NCBI GenBank assembly: GCA_026225945.1
Contig: JAMJFZ010001133.1
Location: 3,430,501-3,494,500, forward strand
Direction: 5' to 3'
Origin: Cricetomys ansorgei
Lineage: Eukaryota; Chordata; Mammalia; Rodentia; Nesomyidae
DNA length: 64,000 nt
How positions within the stretch are numbered: the first letter of the stretch is position 1; the number at the start of each line of letters is the position of its first letter. Position numbers and translations under genes: made by a program. The notes beneath the pieces are model-generated. The model was not told the origin of the DNA. It ran no database searches and saw only the letters and a list, made by a program, of their open reading frames with translations. Positions 10,020 through 21,884 of this stretch are shown here, one piece after another.

Positions 10020-12236
10020 CTGGTTTACCACCCATTCCTTTATCATAAGCTGATAAATGAAAACTTCAGCTAGACGTTGCTCAAACAAATGCTTTGTCCA
10101 GATTCTGCATCATCCTTCACTTTTTGTTGCATCCAAAGCTAAAGTAGATCGAGCTTTTTGCTCGTTAGGCCAGTCTCTTTCTTGTATAACAGAGCGTTTC
10201 ACTAATAGAGAATAATGTTTAGTTTATTTGCATGCAGTTGGTTAACACTCAGTCTGTTGGATGCAGCAACTTCCCTGCAGTAGCTATTTCTGTGTCTATT
10301 TGTTGCCACACATAATTGCACAATGCTGGAGCGACAGTTCGTTATGTGCTCTTCAAAATACATGTAAATGCCTCCAGAAAAGGATGTGTTCTGCAGCTGT
10401 GGTGGGAGGAGATTTTCTGCAGCCTCCCCTGATGTTAGAAGAGAGTAAGAGTAACTTCTGATTAGATTCCTCCCTGGGAGATGTTACTTCAGCACCCAGG
10501 AGACTTGGGCTCTGATTGTTTCCATGATCGACATCATGCTACCCCTGTGTGTAGAACTTTAAGAGAGTCTTGCAACTTCAGAGTTTCAGTGCACAACCTC
10601 ATCCTTGTTGCATATACATTATTCAAGCATTGCTGTGGAGCCCAAGAGCCAGTTCTTAAAGAATTAAAAACTAAAGAGCTTGGAGTCCTATAAAGAGGAA
10701 TCGTAAGTCCATGAATTACCTCTAGTAAAGCTCTCGGGAGGTGAGTGTGGAATACAAGTGTCAGACGATGATTGGTCTGTCTTAGCTGGCCTATGTGCTT
10801 GATGGATTATGTAAAGAGAAAAAGATTGGATGCTGGGGACTTATGTCACAAGGACCTGGAGTTTGACCTTCATTGAATAGTTTGGGGAACTTATTTTGTG
10901 GGATCTGAACAAGAGAAGGTTAGCGATCGGTCTCTTTTCTCAGGGGTGTAATGAGTGTGGTGTGTGTAAAGCAGCAGAGACAGAGTGGGGGATGAAGACC
11001 CAGAGGAGGAATGTGGGCTGAGTGGATGCCCATCTGAGCTGTTCTGGGCCTCGATGGCTGTGCACAGGGATGGGTCTCCTTGCTTGTTCAGTACCTACCA
11101 AGCAATGGATCTGTATGCCAGCACACACTGAAGGCTGGTTTCAACGACCATATGACATTAAAAGGAATCATGCCACCAGTTCCATTGGTATTTAAAGACT
11201 TGTGCCCAATCGATTTATACTGTGTGTGATTTTAAAATGAAGAAGGTTCTGTTAGAATTGTTACTAAGACGGCTTCATTTTGTTTTATGTGAATCACAGG
11301 GATTTAGACACACATCTCAAACATTTATCTCAATAATAATACAGAACTGGGTTATATTTAACTGTTAAACTTGATGAATTAAAAATATTTTTCAGTTTTG
11401 TCAAATAAAAAACTTGAAAATTGAAAAAAATGGTTAAGGATGTGATAGCTGCCATATATTTATTGCGCCTGATAATTTTATTCCCCATAATTGTTGATAA
11501 ACACAAGATAAGTGTTTAAAAATAGCCCTTCAGGTATTCAGAAATCAGTATTTACTTAAAACATAATTTATAACATGTTTAGTGACAACGCATTATTGAG
11601 CTTGATTTAGACGGATGAATCTAAGAATGTGTGTCTTTTTATTTCAGAGAACAGGCATGGAAGACGTGACTCTCTTTTATTTTTATAAATAACTTACTTT
11701 GCAAAGCTACTTAGTATAGAAGTAAGAAGTTTAAACTTTTCCAATTAAATGACTGGCATTAAATACAAACCAGACATGCATTTCTGTATTTAGCCGCTGA
11801 ATTAAAACGGAGACAGGAGGCATCACAACACAGTGAAAACAAAACAGAAAAACAAACAAAGAGGACAACTTCTCTTATTTGAATCTTTATTTGTATCCTT
11901 TTTGAAACGTAAAAAAGAATCCCCGAGCTTTTGGAACTCAATGCTTTGGCTCATTTTGCTCTTTAAGCAAGTGTCTTTGAGATGAACATTTGTGCTGAGA
12001 GTCAAAACCAAGCTCGACACTGGTATGTGGCACCTTATGTAAGTGCTATGCCTCTGCAGTCCGTGTGAGGGGTGTCTGCTCTTGTCTCTTGGCATATGCT
12101 CAGCAACCTGCTTGTACTTAGGTGGCAGTTCTAAGTTAACAACCCTAGGGAAGTTCTGATTGCTACTGAGAGGAAGTAATGGTAATTGTGTATGTGACAA
12201 TCTCCTCAAAGGCACACCACAGTGGAGTTTCATACT
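10020..12236. other. Single-copy block with homeobox, FOX and MEF2-like motifs
   Basis: No transposon recognised. 10190-10330 has ATTTGCAT, GTTAAC and ATAATTGCA motifs. 11300-11650 is dense in TAAT cores, has ATAAACA near 11497 and a perfect MEF2-type TTAAAAATAG at 11516-11525. Conserved-enhancer character is inference; conservation cannot be seen from one sequence. Confidence 0.35.
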
Positions 12237-12237
12237 G

Positions 12238-12614
12238 TCTTAGTTTCTTTTTACGATGCTGTGAAAAGATATTCTCACCAAAACAGTTTAAGGGGGAAAG
12301 GTTTTATCGTGGCTCACAGATCAAGATACAGTTCATCACTGTGGCCAAGTCAAGGTGTCAGGGGCTTGAGGTAGCTCATCAGAGCACATCAGAATCAGAA
12401 GCAGAGAGCAATCGATGACTGCATGTTGTTGCTCAGCTCTCTTCCTCCATGTATTCAGTCAGGATCCCTGTTGGGGGATGCCACCACCTACGGTGGGTTG
12501 GTCTTTCCATCCAAATTAGTGCAATCAACACATTACCTCCAAGGCATGCCCAAAGACCTATTTCCTAGGTTGTTTTAGGTTCTGACAACTTAGTCACTAA
12601 TACTGACTATCACA
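12238..12614 (-). mobile_element. Rodent MaLR-type LTR (ORR1/MT class, antisense)
   Basis: Runs from 'tgtcttagtttctttttacg' through 'ggttttatcgtggctcacag', 'gccaagtcaaggtgtcaggg', 'gaatcagaagcagagagcaa' and 'gatgccaccacctacggtgg' to 'ctgactatcaca'. This matches a common rodent LTR consensus read antisense. The sense LTR therefore begins TGTGATAGTCAG and ends AAGACA, a TG...CA boundary. No internal retroviral sequence is attached, so it is a solo LTR. A relative of the same family lies at 55578-55932. Confidence 0.75.
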
Positions 12615-12615
12615 T

Positions 12616-14999
12616 ACTACTGTGGCTTGAGAAGTTTTGAGATTGATGGCAATGTTAGTGACAGTCTCCCTCCTGGATGGGTTGATTTGACTCATGTCCT
12701 TACGTGTTTCTTCTTACCTTGCTCATCTAAACCACTGTGGAAGAAGAAAGCTAGTGGCTCTAAAAGATTTGTTCTCCACAAGAGTCAATCTGTGATTATA
12801 CACAAAGGTTATCGCAGGCTTTGTGTATAGGCTCTTGTAAGAAAAGCCCTGTTTTAAGCAGGATTACTGGCCAGTTAGCTCACCAAATACAGGGAACAGG
12901 TGACCTTTTATTTTCCTATGATAATGTCTTTGACCAGAAGCTTTTAAAATACTATACAAAGACAGAAAGGATAGCATAATTAGCTTGAATTTTTATTAAT
13001 GCCACTTTAGCTTTCTTCTAAAGTTTTTCTTGTGTATCTTTATTTAATGTGTGCATGTGTACACGTGATCCTCATTTTAGCTTTTTGTTTTACTTTTAAA
13101 ATGATTGTCATTTAATCCTCATCTATAGATGAAAACAGCCATAGAAATCCTTTAAAACGTCAATGCAGTGCATGCATTCATCATTGTAAGAGAGGAACAG
13201 GATGTGTTTACTGCTTTAGAAACCATCAAGATTCACCATACTCAGTATACACAATACAGAGTTTTATGTTTTATAAACTGGGAAACCTTTCTATTCTTTT
13301 TATATTCTTAGCTGAATGCACCTGGGTAGAAAATAGAGTACTATACACTTAGATACTACTAATATTATATTTACATGTCCATATTGTTGACTTGTCAGGA
13401 TTTAAAACAATACTAGTTCAGCCAGGTTTGAACTGCAAATATCTGTAGTAAAAAATTTTTAATACAGTATTAAGTTTTCAGATTCATTCTCATATTCATT
13501 TTACCAAAGTTATTTCTGAAATAAATCAAAGCTCAGCCTTTATAATGTGACTCAGGCAGCATAATCTGTTGGGTGTGTGGCAAAACATTTGTGTTAGTTT
13601 TTTGTTTTGTAGTTAGGTTGAAAAATCTCCTAGGATACTAACTATCTAAACTTGGCTCCCCTGGAAACAGGACATGCTCTGTGAGCTCCCCTGAGAAGCC
13701 AGAGCGAGGGGAAAGAGTGGAGTGAAGAAAGCGCTAGCACAAGGATGTACACACACTCAGCTCTGCAGAGAAATCTTGCTCCTACCCAGAGGGCTGTGTA
13801 TGTGTGTGTGCGTCTGTATGTCAGGGGTAGGGGGGCCTTTCTTAGAGGGTCTTCCCAGGGGGACAGAAGAATAATATTTGCCTCCTGGGTCCTAGTCTCC
13901 AATGAGTCTCCGGTGAGTGCTTCAACAAGCTTGATTCCTCTGCTTGTTTAGTTGAAGTCTGTTGAGTTCCCATGGGTTCCCCCAGGCCAGTGTGTGCTGG
14001 ACTGTGAAGTCAGGGTGCATGTCATACCAGGATGAATACTGATGGTTGCATCATGAAGAATCTATTTGAATCCTGTTCAGAGCTATCCTCTAAGCAAGGT
14101 CTGGAGGCAGTGGTAAAGTTGGCAGGATTTAAGTGGTGTATAAAGGGGATATAAAAGGGATCCCTGTGGTAATTAAGGTCCTATAATCGACATAAGTTCA
14201 TCATTACCTGCTCGAGCTGCGCACATGAAGGTCTAATAAAATGTACGTGCAAACAATTTGTTTATCCAAATTTTGCAAGCTATCTGTTGCTTCCTCCTCA
14301 GCAATGGAGAACTTCTGCTCTTACTCTCTCTCCTCCAATTTTGTCTTTGTTGAGGCCTGAGGATAAACCTGGGAATCACCATGGTTTGTCTTTTCTTCAG
14401 TAACTAGTCAATTTCCAACAATCTCCCAAGTCTTAAAAATATAAAGTATAAAATACGACCCAAATCTGTCCTTTCCAAGCTATTTCTGATAATGTTGCTC
14501 TTGTTAGTTCATTGGTGGCTGTTTATTTGGGACAATTTTTTTTTTTGGTCTGTGATGGCCTTGGGTAATAGGCCATATAAATCATTTACAGTGTCATTAA
14601 CACTATTTGAAGATTGGATACTATTAGCTTGGGAAGTAAGAATTGTGGCGATTTAAGTTTACGGTGTAACTGCTAGAAGACAAAGCAGTTTGTTGTGTGG
14701 TAGGGAACCCACAGTGTTGCAGAAGGTAAGACAAAGACCATAAACATGATCCTTATCACAGCATTTAAATCCTGGAGGTCTCACTTCATAGCGAAGCTCC
14801 CAGCAATGGCACAGAGGCCCATAGATTCACTGTATACGAAGTCTTCCTCTTACTGTGTTGGTTACTGTCTAAGTGGATGACAAATAGGATAACTAGGCCA
14901 AATAAAAATTAGTTTTCAGAACTGTAACCTATTGACCAAAAACTGTAGATGTTAAGGATATGAAATATATTTTAGAAGGTATGTGGGAACATATATATT

Positions 15000-15000
<1 letters not shown>
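12616..15000. other. Single-copy non-coding stretch
   Basis: No repeats recognised. 14120-14290 contains two TATA-like stretches (gtataaagg, gatataaaag) and a small CpG-retaining patch (ataatcgacataag, ctgctcgagctgcgcaca). A donor-like CCG|GTGAGT occurs at about 13912 on the plus strand, unsupported by anything else. Confidence 0.4.

Positions 15001-15001
<1 letters not shown>

Positions 15002-15050
<49 letters not shown>
15002..15050. repeat. (AT)n microsatellite, about 24 units
   Basis: Uninterrupted alternating A/T over 49 bases. It is self-complementary, so it can extrude as a cruciform and is prone to length change. Confidence 0.97.
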
Positions 15051-15051
<1 letters not shown>

Positions 15052-15127
15052 CTTATAACTATAGTGAACTTAGTACTTAGGTTGTGCCTGATTGCATTTA
15101 CACAGAAATATGTGTAACATTCTTAAA

Positions 15128-15345
15128 AATGTTTCTATTTATTGATTCCTGTGTGTAGATATTTGAGTGCACATATGTATAGGAGAGTGTACTTGTGCCT
15201 GGAGGTCATAAGAGGGTTTCAGATGCCCTAGAACTGCAGTTACAGGCAGCTGTGAGCTGTCGGATACATGCTGATAACTGAACCTGAATTCTCTACAAGA
15301 GAACAAAGGTCTCTTTACTACTGAGCCATTTCTTCAGCCCATACG
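15128..15345 (-). mobile_element. B3-type SINE (antisense)
   Basis: 'tgcctggaggtcataagagg' is followed by 'gccctagaactgcagttaca' and 'ggcagctgtgagctg', ending 'tactactgagccatttcttc' and 'agccc'. This is the antisense B3 order, finishing in the tRNA-derived promoter half. Confidence 0.85.
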
Positions 15346-17210
15346 CAGGATTCTTAAGGATAATTCTGCATATACTAGTGGAGATAAAATAGTACTCATT
15401 TTGTAGACTTGTTCTGGAAACTAAAAGAGTGAGTTAGAACATGCGGACTCATGCTTTTGAACCATTTTTGGTACAGAGTTCCCATTCAATAAATACCTAT
15501 TATTGTCATTATCACTGTTATAATTGCATTTTTTATACTTTAAATAAGATTTTTCCAAGTTTTATTTCACTAGTAAAAAATATAGATAACCATGGGAATT
15601 TTGAAATAATCTTGTTTTCATTCAATTTATGTGTGTTTGTGTGTGTTGTGTATGTGTAGAAGTGAGTGTGCTTAGACTAATAATACCTGTGGCTACCTAT
15701 TGACCAAAATATGAAACAAGATTTTTATTGATTTTAGAGATTTTTTTCCATCAAAATGTTGTTATTAGAATATTGTACACCAAAGCTGTGATGAATTCTC
15801 TTTGTATTTTCTAACTTGTTGAGATAATTACTTCTTGATTACATACAATGCTCTTAAAACAGATTAATTTTCGAGGAGCAGCATCCACATTCTGGATGCA
15901 GTAGCAATGAGGGAATCACAAAGCTTGTTTTGGGGGCAGCTGTTCTCTTGAAGAAGATGAAAAACATACCTGCCTTTTTGGAGGGGACTTTACCTTCTTT
16001 CCTGTTTTGGGGGAGTTGCTTTTGTTTACCACTGGCTATAATTCCCAAAGACAGATGGATTCGTAACCCTGCTTGTCAGTCAGTACCACTTCTGTAGTCT
16101 TTTCATTGACACAACAACCTAGTCGCAATGGAGTTGCCAATCAACACATATCTCTAACCAAAAAGCTTCCCTTGCAAATCAAATAAGCACTTTGACTTAT
16201 GAACAAATAAGTTATGATGATTTATGACCAACACTATGGGTTTTGTAAGCAAAAAGCCTTGCGATATTAGTTCATCCAGGCAGAGGAGAATTTGGAAGTA
16301 GGATTAAGCAGAAGCCACATGAGACAGCACAAAATACAACTCAGATTCAAAGGTGACTCTATGGAACATACTGTACTGTGTGTATTCATTGACGATTATC
16401 ACCTCTTGTGTGTCCAATGAGCACACAAACCCAAACAAATACATTTCTAAAAGAAAGGAAATTCTTCTTATATTTTTACTTTTATACATAAGTTAAAAAA
16501 AAAGAAACCACACAGAAAAGAAATAAAATTATTAAGGAGACTTGTCTGATAATGACATTCATGTAACGAAATCTCAGGAGTGTCTGGAGCTTTTGCAGTT
16601 AGACTGAACAATGATAACTGCAAAGCCTCTACTTCTGTCCTGTTACCAGTAGCAAGGTTGCTGAGTGGTCCTCCATGTGAGTATTTCCACTTACCTCGCA
16701 AGACCTTATACACTGTGGGCACAAGATATAATAGAGAAACAGAATTTGAGAAGAAAACATAACATGAAGACATTCATATTTGGGATCAAGCTAATCCAGG
16801 CTATTGGCATGTACAGAATCATTTGTACTCCTGATCTCTTAAGTGGCTTTAATTTGGCCACTATCAGACTTTATTTGCAGGGTTTCCAGCCCTCCAGACT
16901 AGAATGGAGTTACTAACACATAGGAGGAACTTAACATTATGCCCAGAATGAAGTTTTTAAAATAAAATTCCATTACTACCCAGCTGCCACAGAAGTAAAA
17001 GGAAGACCTCAAGAATAAATCACTCTGAATTTGATGTGGATTTTTTTTAAGTTTGTGATGAGAGTTTTGGGTTTTATTCAATTCCTAAAAAATCTGCCAC
17101 TTTCATTATTTACTGTATCGATATTTGTTTTCAAGATATTTTAATTCAAATTTTGTAATTCTTCTTTCTTATAAATTATTCAATACTTTCTTTTCAGCTA
17201 GATGGCATTT
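15346..17210. other. Single-copy non-coding stretch
   Basis: No family recognised. Several overlapping short open frames on both strands near 16.5-16.9 kb carry no motif. 16780-17040 reads as complex single-copy sequence. Confidence 0.5.
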
Positions 17211-17400
17211 TCTATCTATCTATCTATCTACCTATCTGTTATTCATGCACCATTATCATCTATCTATGTACCTATGTATACATCTATGTATGTAGGTATA
17301 TATGTATCATTTATCAATCTATCATCTCTCAATATCTATCATCTATCTATCATTTGTCATCTATCTATCATATATTACCTATCTCTGTCTCTCCCTGTAT
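17211..17400. repeat. Degenerate (ATCT)n / GATA microsatellite
   Basis: ATCT units mixed with TGTATCTA variants. GATA reads on the minus strand. The 109-codon Tyr/Ser/Ile-rich frame across it is a repeat artefact. Confidence 0.95.
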
Positions 17401-17434
17401 ATTTTTCTGTCTTTCTATTCCCGCTGTTTATCTT

Positions 17435-17472
17435 TGTGTGTGTGTGTCTATGTGTGTGTGTGTGTGTGTGTA
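17435..17472. repeat. (GT)n microsatellite
   Basis: GT units with one TCTA interruption, joining the GATA block to the B4 SINE that follows. Confidence 0.95.
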
Positions 17473-17527
17473 TAGGCCACAGGTTGGCATTAGGTGTCTT
17501 CCTATGTCCCTTTCAATATTATTTTTT

Positions 17528-17722
17528 TTGACAGGATATTCCCATAAGTTGGCTAGACAGGCTGGCCAGAGAGCTCTAGGGATCCTCCTGTCTCTGCTCC
17601 CTCAAATGTTAGGACTACAGATTCAAGCTGCCACATGTCAAACTTTTGAATGTGGTTTCTGAGGAGCTACCTCAGGTCCTTGTGCTTGTCTTGCTAATGA
17701 AACTATCACCCCAGTCCAAATA
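17528..17722 (-). mobile_element. B4-type SINE (antisense)
   Basis: 'ttggctagacaggctggcca', then 'gggatcctcctgtctctgct', then a decayed B1 box, then 'ctcaggtccttgtgcttgtc' and 'aactatcaccccagtcc' gives the antisense B1-half followed by ID-half order of B4. Confidence 0.8.
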
Positions 17723-17814
17723 CGTCATTTTTTTATTTAAAAATCATCTTACTAGATTGAGAACAGTTCATATAGACAAATTAAAATTGATTTTGTTTAT
17801 CTGGGATCCATGAA

Positions 17815-18212
17815 TATGTTCTAATTTGGAAATACCCCCCTTGTGGCTGTAATTGGGTTAAGAAGAGGTCTACTGTAGTAGGGTGGGTCCCAATTCCAAT
17901 ATGGACAACAAGGGACAGCTTTATAAGAGAGTTTTGGATACAGAGGTACACATACAGAGGGTAGCACTGGAATAAGACAGGGGTTGTGGCTATAATGATG
18001 TATTTATATGACTAGGAAAGCCAAGAACTGTAGGCACCCATGGAAATAGGATGAGCACATGCCATAATGTTTCTTCCCTCTGTTCAAAGAGGCCCTGACT
18101 TGCTGATATTAACATATAGATTCTAGCCCTAAGAGCCCTGAGAGATAGAACTCTTGTTTTAATTTACCCAGTTGTGGTAATTTTCTTGGAGCTCTAGGAA
18201 ACTAACAAACAA
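17815..18212 (+). mobile_element. MLT1-type MaLR LTR (sense)
   Basis: Matches the MLT1 order: 'aatttggaaataccccc', 'gtaattgggttaagaag', 'gggtgggtcccaattccaat', 'agctttataagag', and near the end 'tttacccagttgtggtaatt' with 'ctctaggaaactaacaa'. Solo LTR; no internal region seen. Confidence 0.8.
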
Positions 18213-18574
18213 TTAGAATTTGCCACTCAATGGAGGTGGTTTCTTCTTTTTTTCCATTTCTTTTCTCAATATGGATAAATGTTGAACATCACAAGCTGAG
18301 ACTTCTTTCTATGGAGGGAAGAGACACTTCTAGAAACCCACACGTGCCCTATTTGCACCTCAGAGAATGTCTTCTGTTTCTTTTCCGACAGGTGAAGTGT
18401 AGGTGTTGCTGTGTTAGCACCTGAAACCAATGAGCCATTTTTTTTTTAATATTGTCAGTTCATGTAACAAACACAAACACAAGATTAGAATATAGAAAAC
18501 AACTTCATTTAAAAATTGTTTGCTATGTTTTATCTGCATGTATGTGCTGTACACAGAGTCTCTCAAGGACATTT

Positions 18575-18965
18575 TCACCCAAACATGAAACATACTTTGA
18601 TCATATTCACCCCATATTCTGCTGTCCTCCTTCCAGTCCTCTAGAATTCCTTACTTATCCTAACCAGCACCCTTTCCACTTTCATGTCTATATTTTCATG
18701 GCCCAGTGGGTTTCATTGTGCATCCTAGCAGGAGCATAGCTCTGAATCAAACATATCTTTCTCTCCTAGCAACTATAAATGGCATATAAATCACTAGGCA
18801 GCTGGGAGGCCTCATGAGCTCCTCTCTACTCCTGAACAGGATGCTGGAAGGCCAATCTTTTGCAGATCTTGGGCAAGTCATAGACACCTTGAGTTTGAGT
18901 GCCATGCTACTGCAAGCCTTTTTCATTTGATTCATGTATTCCCAGACACACCTGCATTATAAACA
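18575..18965 (-). mobile_element. Rodent L1 3' end (antisense, truncated)
   Basis: Starts with 'atactttgatcatattcacc' (the antisense L1 3' terminus). Further in, 'gctgggaggcctcatgagct', 'aggccaatcttttgcagatc' and 'ttgggcaagtcatag' match the antisense 3' UTR of rodent L1. 5'-truncated within the UTR, with no coding part. Confidence 0.7.
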
Positions 18966-20234
18966 CTGACTTTAGATTTGAGGTCACAGTCTACATCATA
19001 CCTGTTCTTCTTGCAAGGCCTCTCTAGACCATAGGACTTGATGAGCTTTGTAACAGTTTTGACAGCTTAATTTTGTTGACAGTGTACACATATTTTTTTC
19101 TGATAATTACAAACCATCTTTTTTTTCTATTTATGAACTTTTTATAACAGGACATCCATTAAAAGAAAGACATCACCTATCCTTGCCCATTACATGTAGG
19201 TCTGCAGCATTTGTGGTTCTGCAAATGTAAGCTCATGAAAGATGAGACAATACTGCTTTGTCTTCTTTTAGGAGAACAGGACAGTCAAAGTTCTTATGCA
19301 GCACTGGTTACACAATGCCATCCTTTCCATTAGGGGACTAAATGGATATACACTATGTTTATTTCCCTTCTGTCCTTAAAAATATTTTTCATCCATCAAT
19401 CTCAAGCTAAGGAAATTCACGTGGGATGTTACCATCCCAAGACTCATGATCAAGACTTCACTGATTCCATCAATTCCACCATCATCATTTCAGTCTAGAA
19501 TGTCACTGTTTGTCACTTTGCATTCATCTTCAGATTCATCTAATCATCGAGAGTCACTGTCCTCTGTCAATTTTCTTCTCTTTGACAGTAGGGGGTGAAA
19601 ATAAGACTTCTGAATTCTTAACTATGTTTAGTAGAAACTAAAAGTAGTCTGAGAAGATTGTGACTAAAACGTCCTTTGGTATTCTTTGTTGCTGTTGTTG
19701 TTAGTGGTGTAATACTTTCACTAACTCAGAATGAAAAAAGAGGTGCGGTGTAACAATGATGGCTTATTGAGCAGTTGAGCCATCCATTTAGATATGCTAT
19801 CATTTTTCTGTTTCCTTATTACTCATTTACTCCTCACTATTGGAAATAATCAGTGACCATTAAAACATTTCTCAAAATGATGGAATAGTGAATTGTTTCA
19901 ATATAAAATTACTTTAGGTTCACCTTGGCATTAGGTGACGGAGTTTTATTATGTTTAAAAATAAAAATAAAAGTTGTCTTTTTCATGTGTATGAGTTTTA
20001 ACACTTAATAAAGTGGAATCTGGAACGGCAATCTTGAAAAATAGAGAACTGATCAGCAAAGAAACCCAGAAACTAAAACTGAGTCTGTTAGATGCTGTTT
20101 ATTTATCAAACTGAGTGGACATAATAAGTCACGAGACCCATTTCATTAGGTGGTGGGATAAGGGTCAAATGTATTTTCAGTAGAAATATGGACTTATTCC
20201 AAAGTAAAAAAAAAAAAAGGTGTCCGTGATATTT
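18966..20234. other. Single-copy non-coding stretch
   Basis: Nothing recognised apart from a short A-run at 20205-20217 just before the minisatellite. Confidence 0.5.
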
Positions 20235-20418
20235 TCTTATATAATCATGCACTGCTCCATAGGTGCACTGCTGTCCCATGATAGTCTTATACCATCATGC
20301 ACTGCTCCATAGGTGTACTGTTGTCCACGATATAGTCTTATGTCATGATGCACTCCACAGGTGTACTATTGTCCATGATATAGTCTTACCCCATCATGTA
20401 CTTCTCCATAGGTACACA
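20235..20418 (+). repeat. Minisatellite, about 50-bp unit, 3.7 copies
   Basis: Units start with TCTTA at 20235, 20285, 20336 and 20384 (periods 50, 51, 48). Each carries 'atcatgcactgctccatagg' or a close variant, then 'tgtact(g/a)ttgtcca' and 'gatatag'. The periodic open frame over it (repeated HDIVL-type motif) follows from the repeat. There are no spacers, so it is not a CRISPR array. Confidence 0.92.
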
Positions 20419-20864
20419 GATCTTTGGCAAAGGATGTATACTCTACAGATCTTTCAACTCTGTCAGAGCAGCAGCTTTATCATCATGGCTTCCTGTTACT
20501 TTGCTCAGCTGCTCTTCATAGACCTGGTTCATAGCAGTTTCCCAGGAAATATAATCAGTGAATAAAATGAAGAACATCAGAGGCCACTTTGCTCACCCAC
20601 TTGAACAAGAGTTCAGAAGACCACTGTGTGCTTGGCATCTTCAGGAAAAGGAGCTTCAGTCTTTACTTCTCAAGATGATCTTTCATGTCAGAGCACTCAG
20701 GCTTTTATCAAGCCAGGTGGCACATCCCTGGCATTCTGGAGATAAACTCACAGGCTAATTCCTGAGGCTGTCTGCTCTAATGAGACATTGGAGAAGTTAG
20801 CCAGTATAAGGTTCTCCAGCCTCAGGCTAGTCAACTTAAAATTTGGAAAAAAATGCTAGTGCCT

Positions 20865-20965
20865 TTTTATGGAAGTACTGTCATGATTAAGTGGCATTAC
20901 ATATGGTGAGTCACAGTGTCTAGCACACTGTAGACCTTATGAAGAGTTTGGTAATTTTTTAAACC
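20865..20965 (+). mobile_element. MIR SINE 3' part (sense)
   Basis: 'catgattaagtggcattaca' followed by 'gtgtctagcacactgtagac' resembles the MIR 3' region (aggattaaatgag / acagtgcctggcacatagtag). Low-identity match. Confidence 0.4.
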
Positions 20966-21334
20966 ATCAAGATGATTATTAGCATATTGACCTGAAATCT
21001 CACTGCGTAGTACTTTAATCACTGATTCTCTCTCTTCTTCTTATGTCTCCCCAAGACAATGTTTCCCATACAACAGCTGTCAGATTCTAAGAAGTCTAAA
21101 TCTTATTTTTAATTCTTGTCTTTTCATTTTTAAGACAAATAGATTTTTTTTTTGATTACACTACCTTAATGTCACTAGTCCCTTTCCACAGAGAGTCATG
21201 CTCCTGTATTTAGGCTATGAACTGGATTTCTTAGCTATCAGAATGTTGTTCCTCTATCTATCTGCATAGATAACTCCTATGATTGCCTTCTGTATTAGAG
21301 ATAAGTTTGTGCTGACTTTCACATTTAAACTGGT
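20966..21334. other. Single-copy non-coding stretch
   Basis: No repeat or gene signature apart from a T9 run near 21146. Confidence 0.5.
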
Positions 21335-21480
21335 AGCTGCTGGGCTGAGGGTGTAGGCCAGTTGGTAGTGTGCCAGCCCAGCATATATGAACTCAATCTC
21401 AGGAACTGCATGACTGGGCATTACTTCCAAGAGTTGGGAAGATGAAGACAGGAAGATCAAGCTGAGAGTGTTCATTGTTT
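21335..21480 (+). mobile_element. ID-B1 composite SINE (sense)
   Basis: 'ctgagggtgtaggccagttg' then 'gtagtgtgccagcccagcat', 'gaactcaatctcaggaact', then 'actgggcattacttccaaga' and 'gatgaagacaggaagatca' gives an ID head joined to a B1-like body. Confidence 0.6.
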
Positions 21481-21884
21481 CTGTATTACTCAAAATATTA
21501 TTTTTTCCCTTTATTTATTTTAACACCTGGTTGCAACTCATTTGTCGTATTCAAACCCAGTGTCTGACAATGTATGTACTTCTCAGGGATGATAGGACCA
21601 GACTGGAATGATCTGGACATGTCATGTCCTTGGTCAAAAGCTGAGGATTACTTTATTTTGCTTAGAAGACACAAACTATTATCTAATCGAATAAAGTCAC
21701 AGTTATATAAACCCTTGAATTTTTCATGCATAGTTTTAAAAATATATTTCACATTCTAAATATCTATAGTTATTTTTATCAGCAGGTTACAGCTATGAAA
21801 AATGCTAAGCATAACTAATCATTGGAAAATATAATGAATGGTCACTTTACCCTAATTTAAAAGGATAGACACAACAAATAATCT
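21481..21884. other. Single-copy non-coding stretch
   Basis: AT-rich; no features recognised. Confidence 0.45.

Noticed and set aside
13745..13951. 68-codon frame with a strong downstream donor (CCG|GTGAGT) as a coding exon
   Set aside because: No convincing acceptor, and the frame includes a TG-rich stretch. Donor-like matches of this quality recur several times in the window.
20235..20418. CRISPR-like array
   Set aside because: The 50-bp units are contiguous with no unique spacers, and everything around is mammalian.
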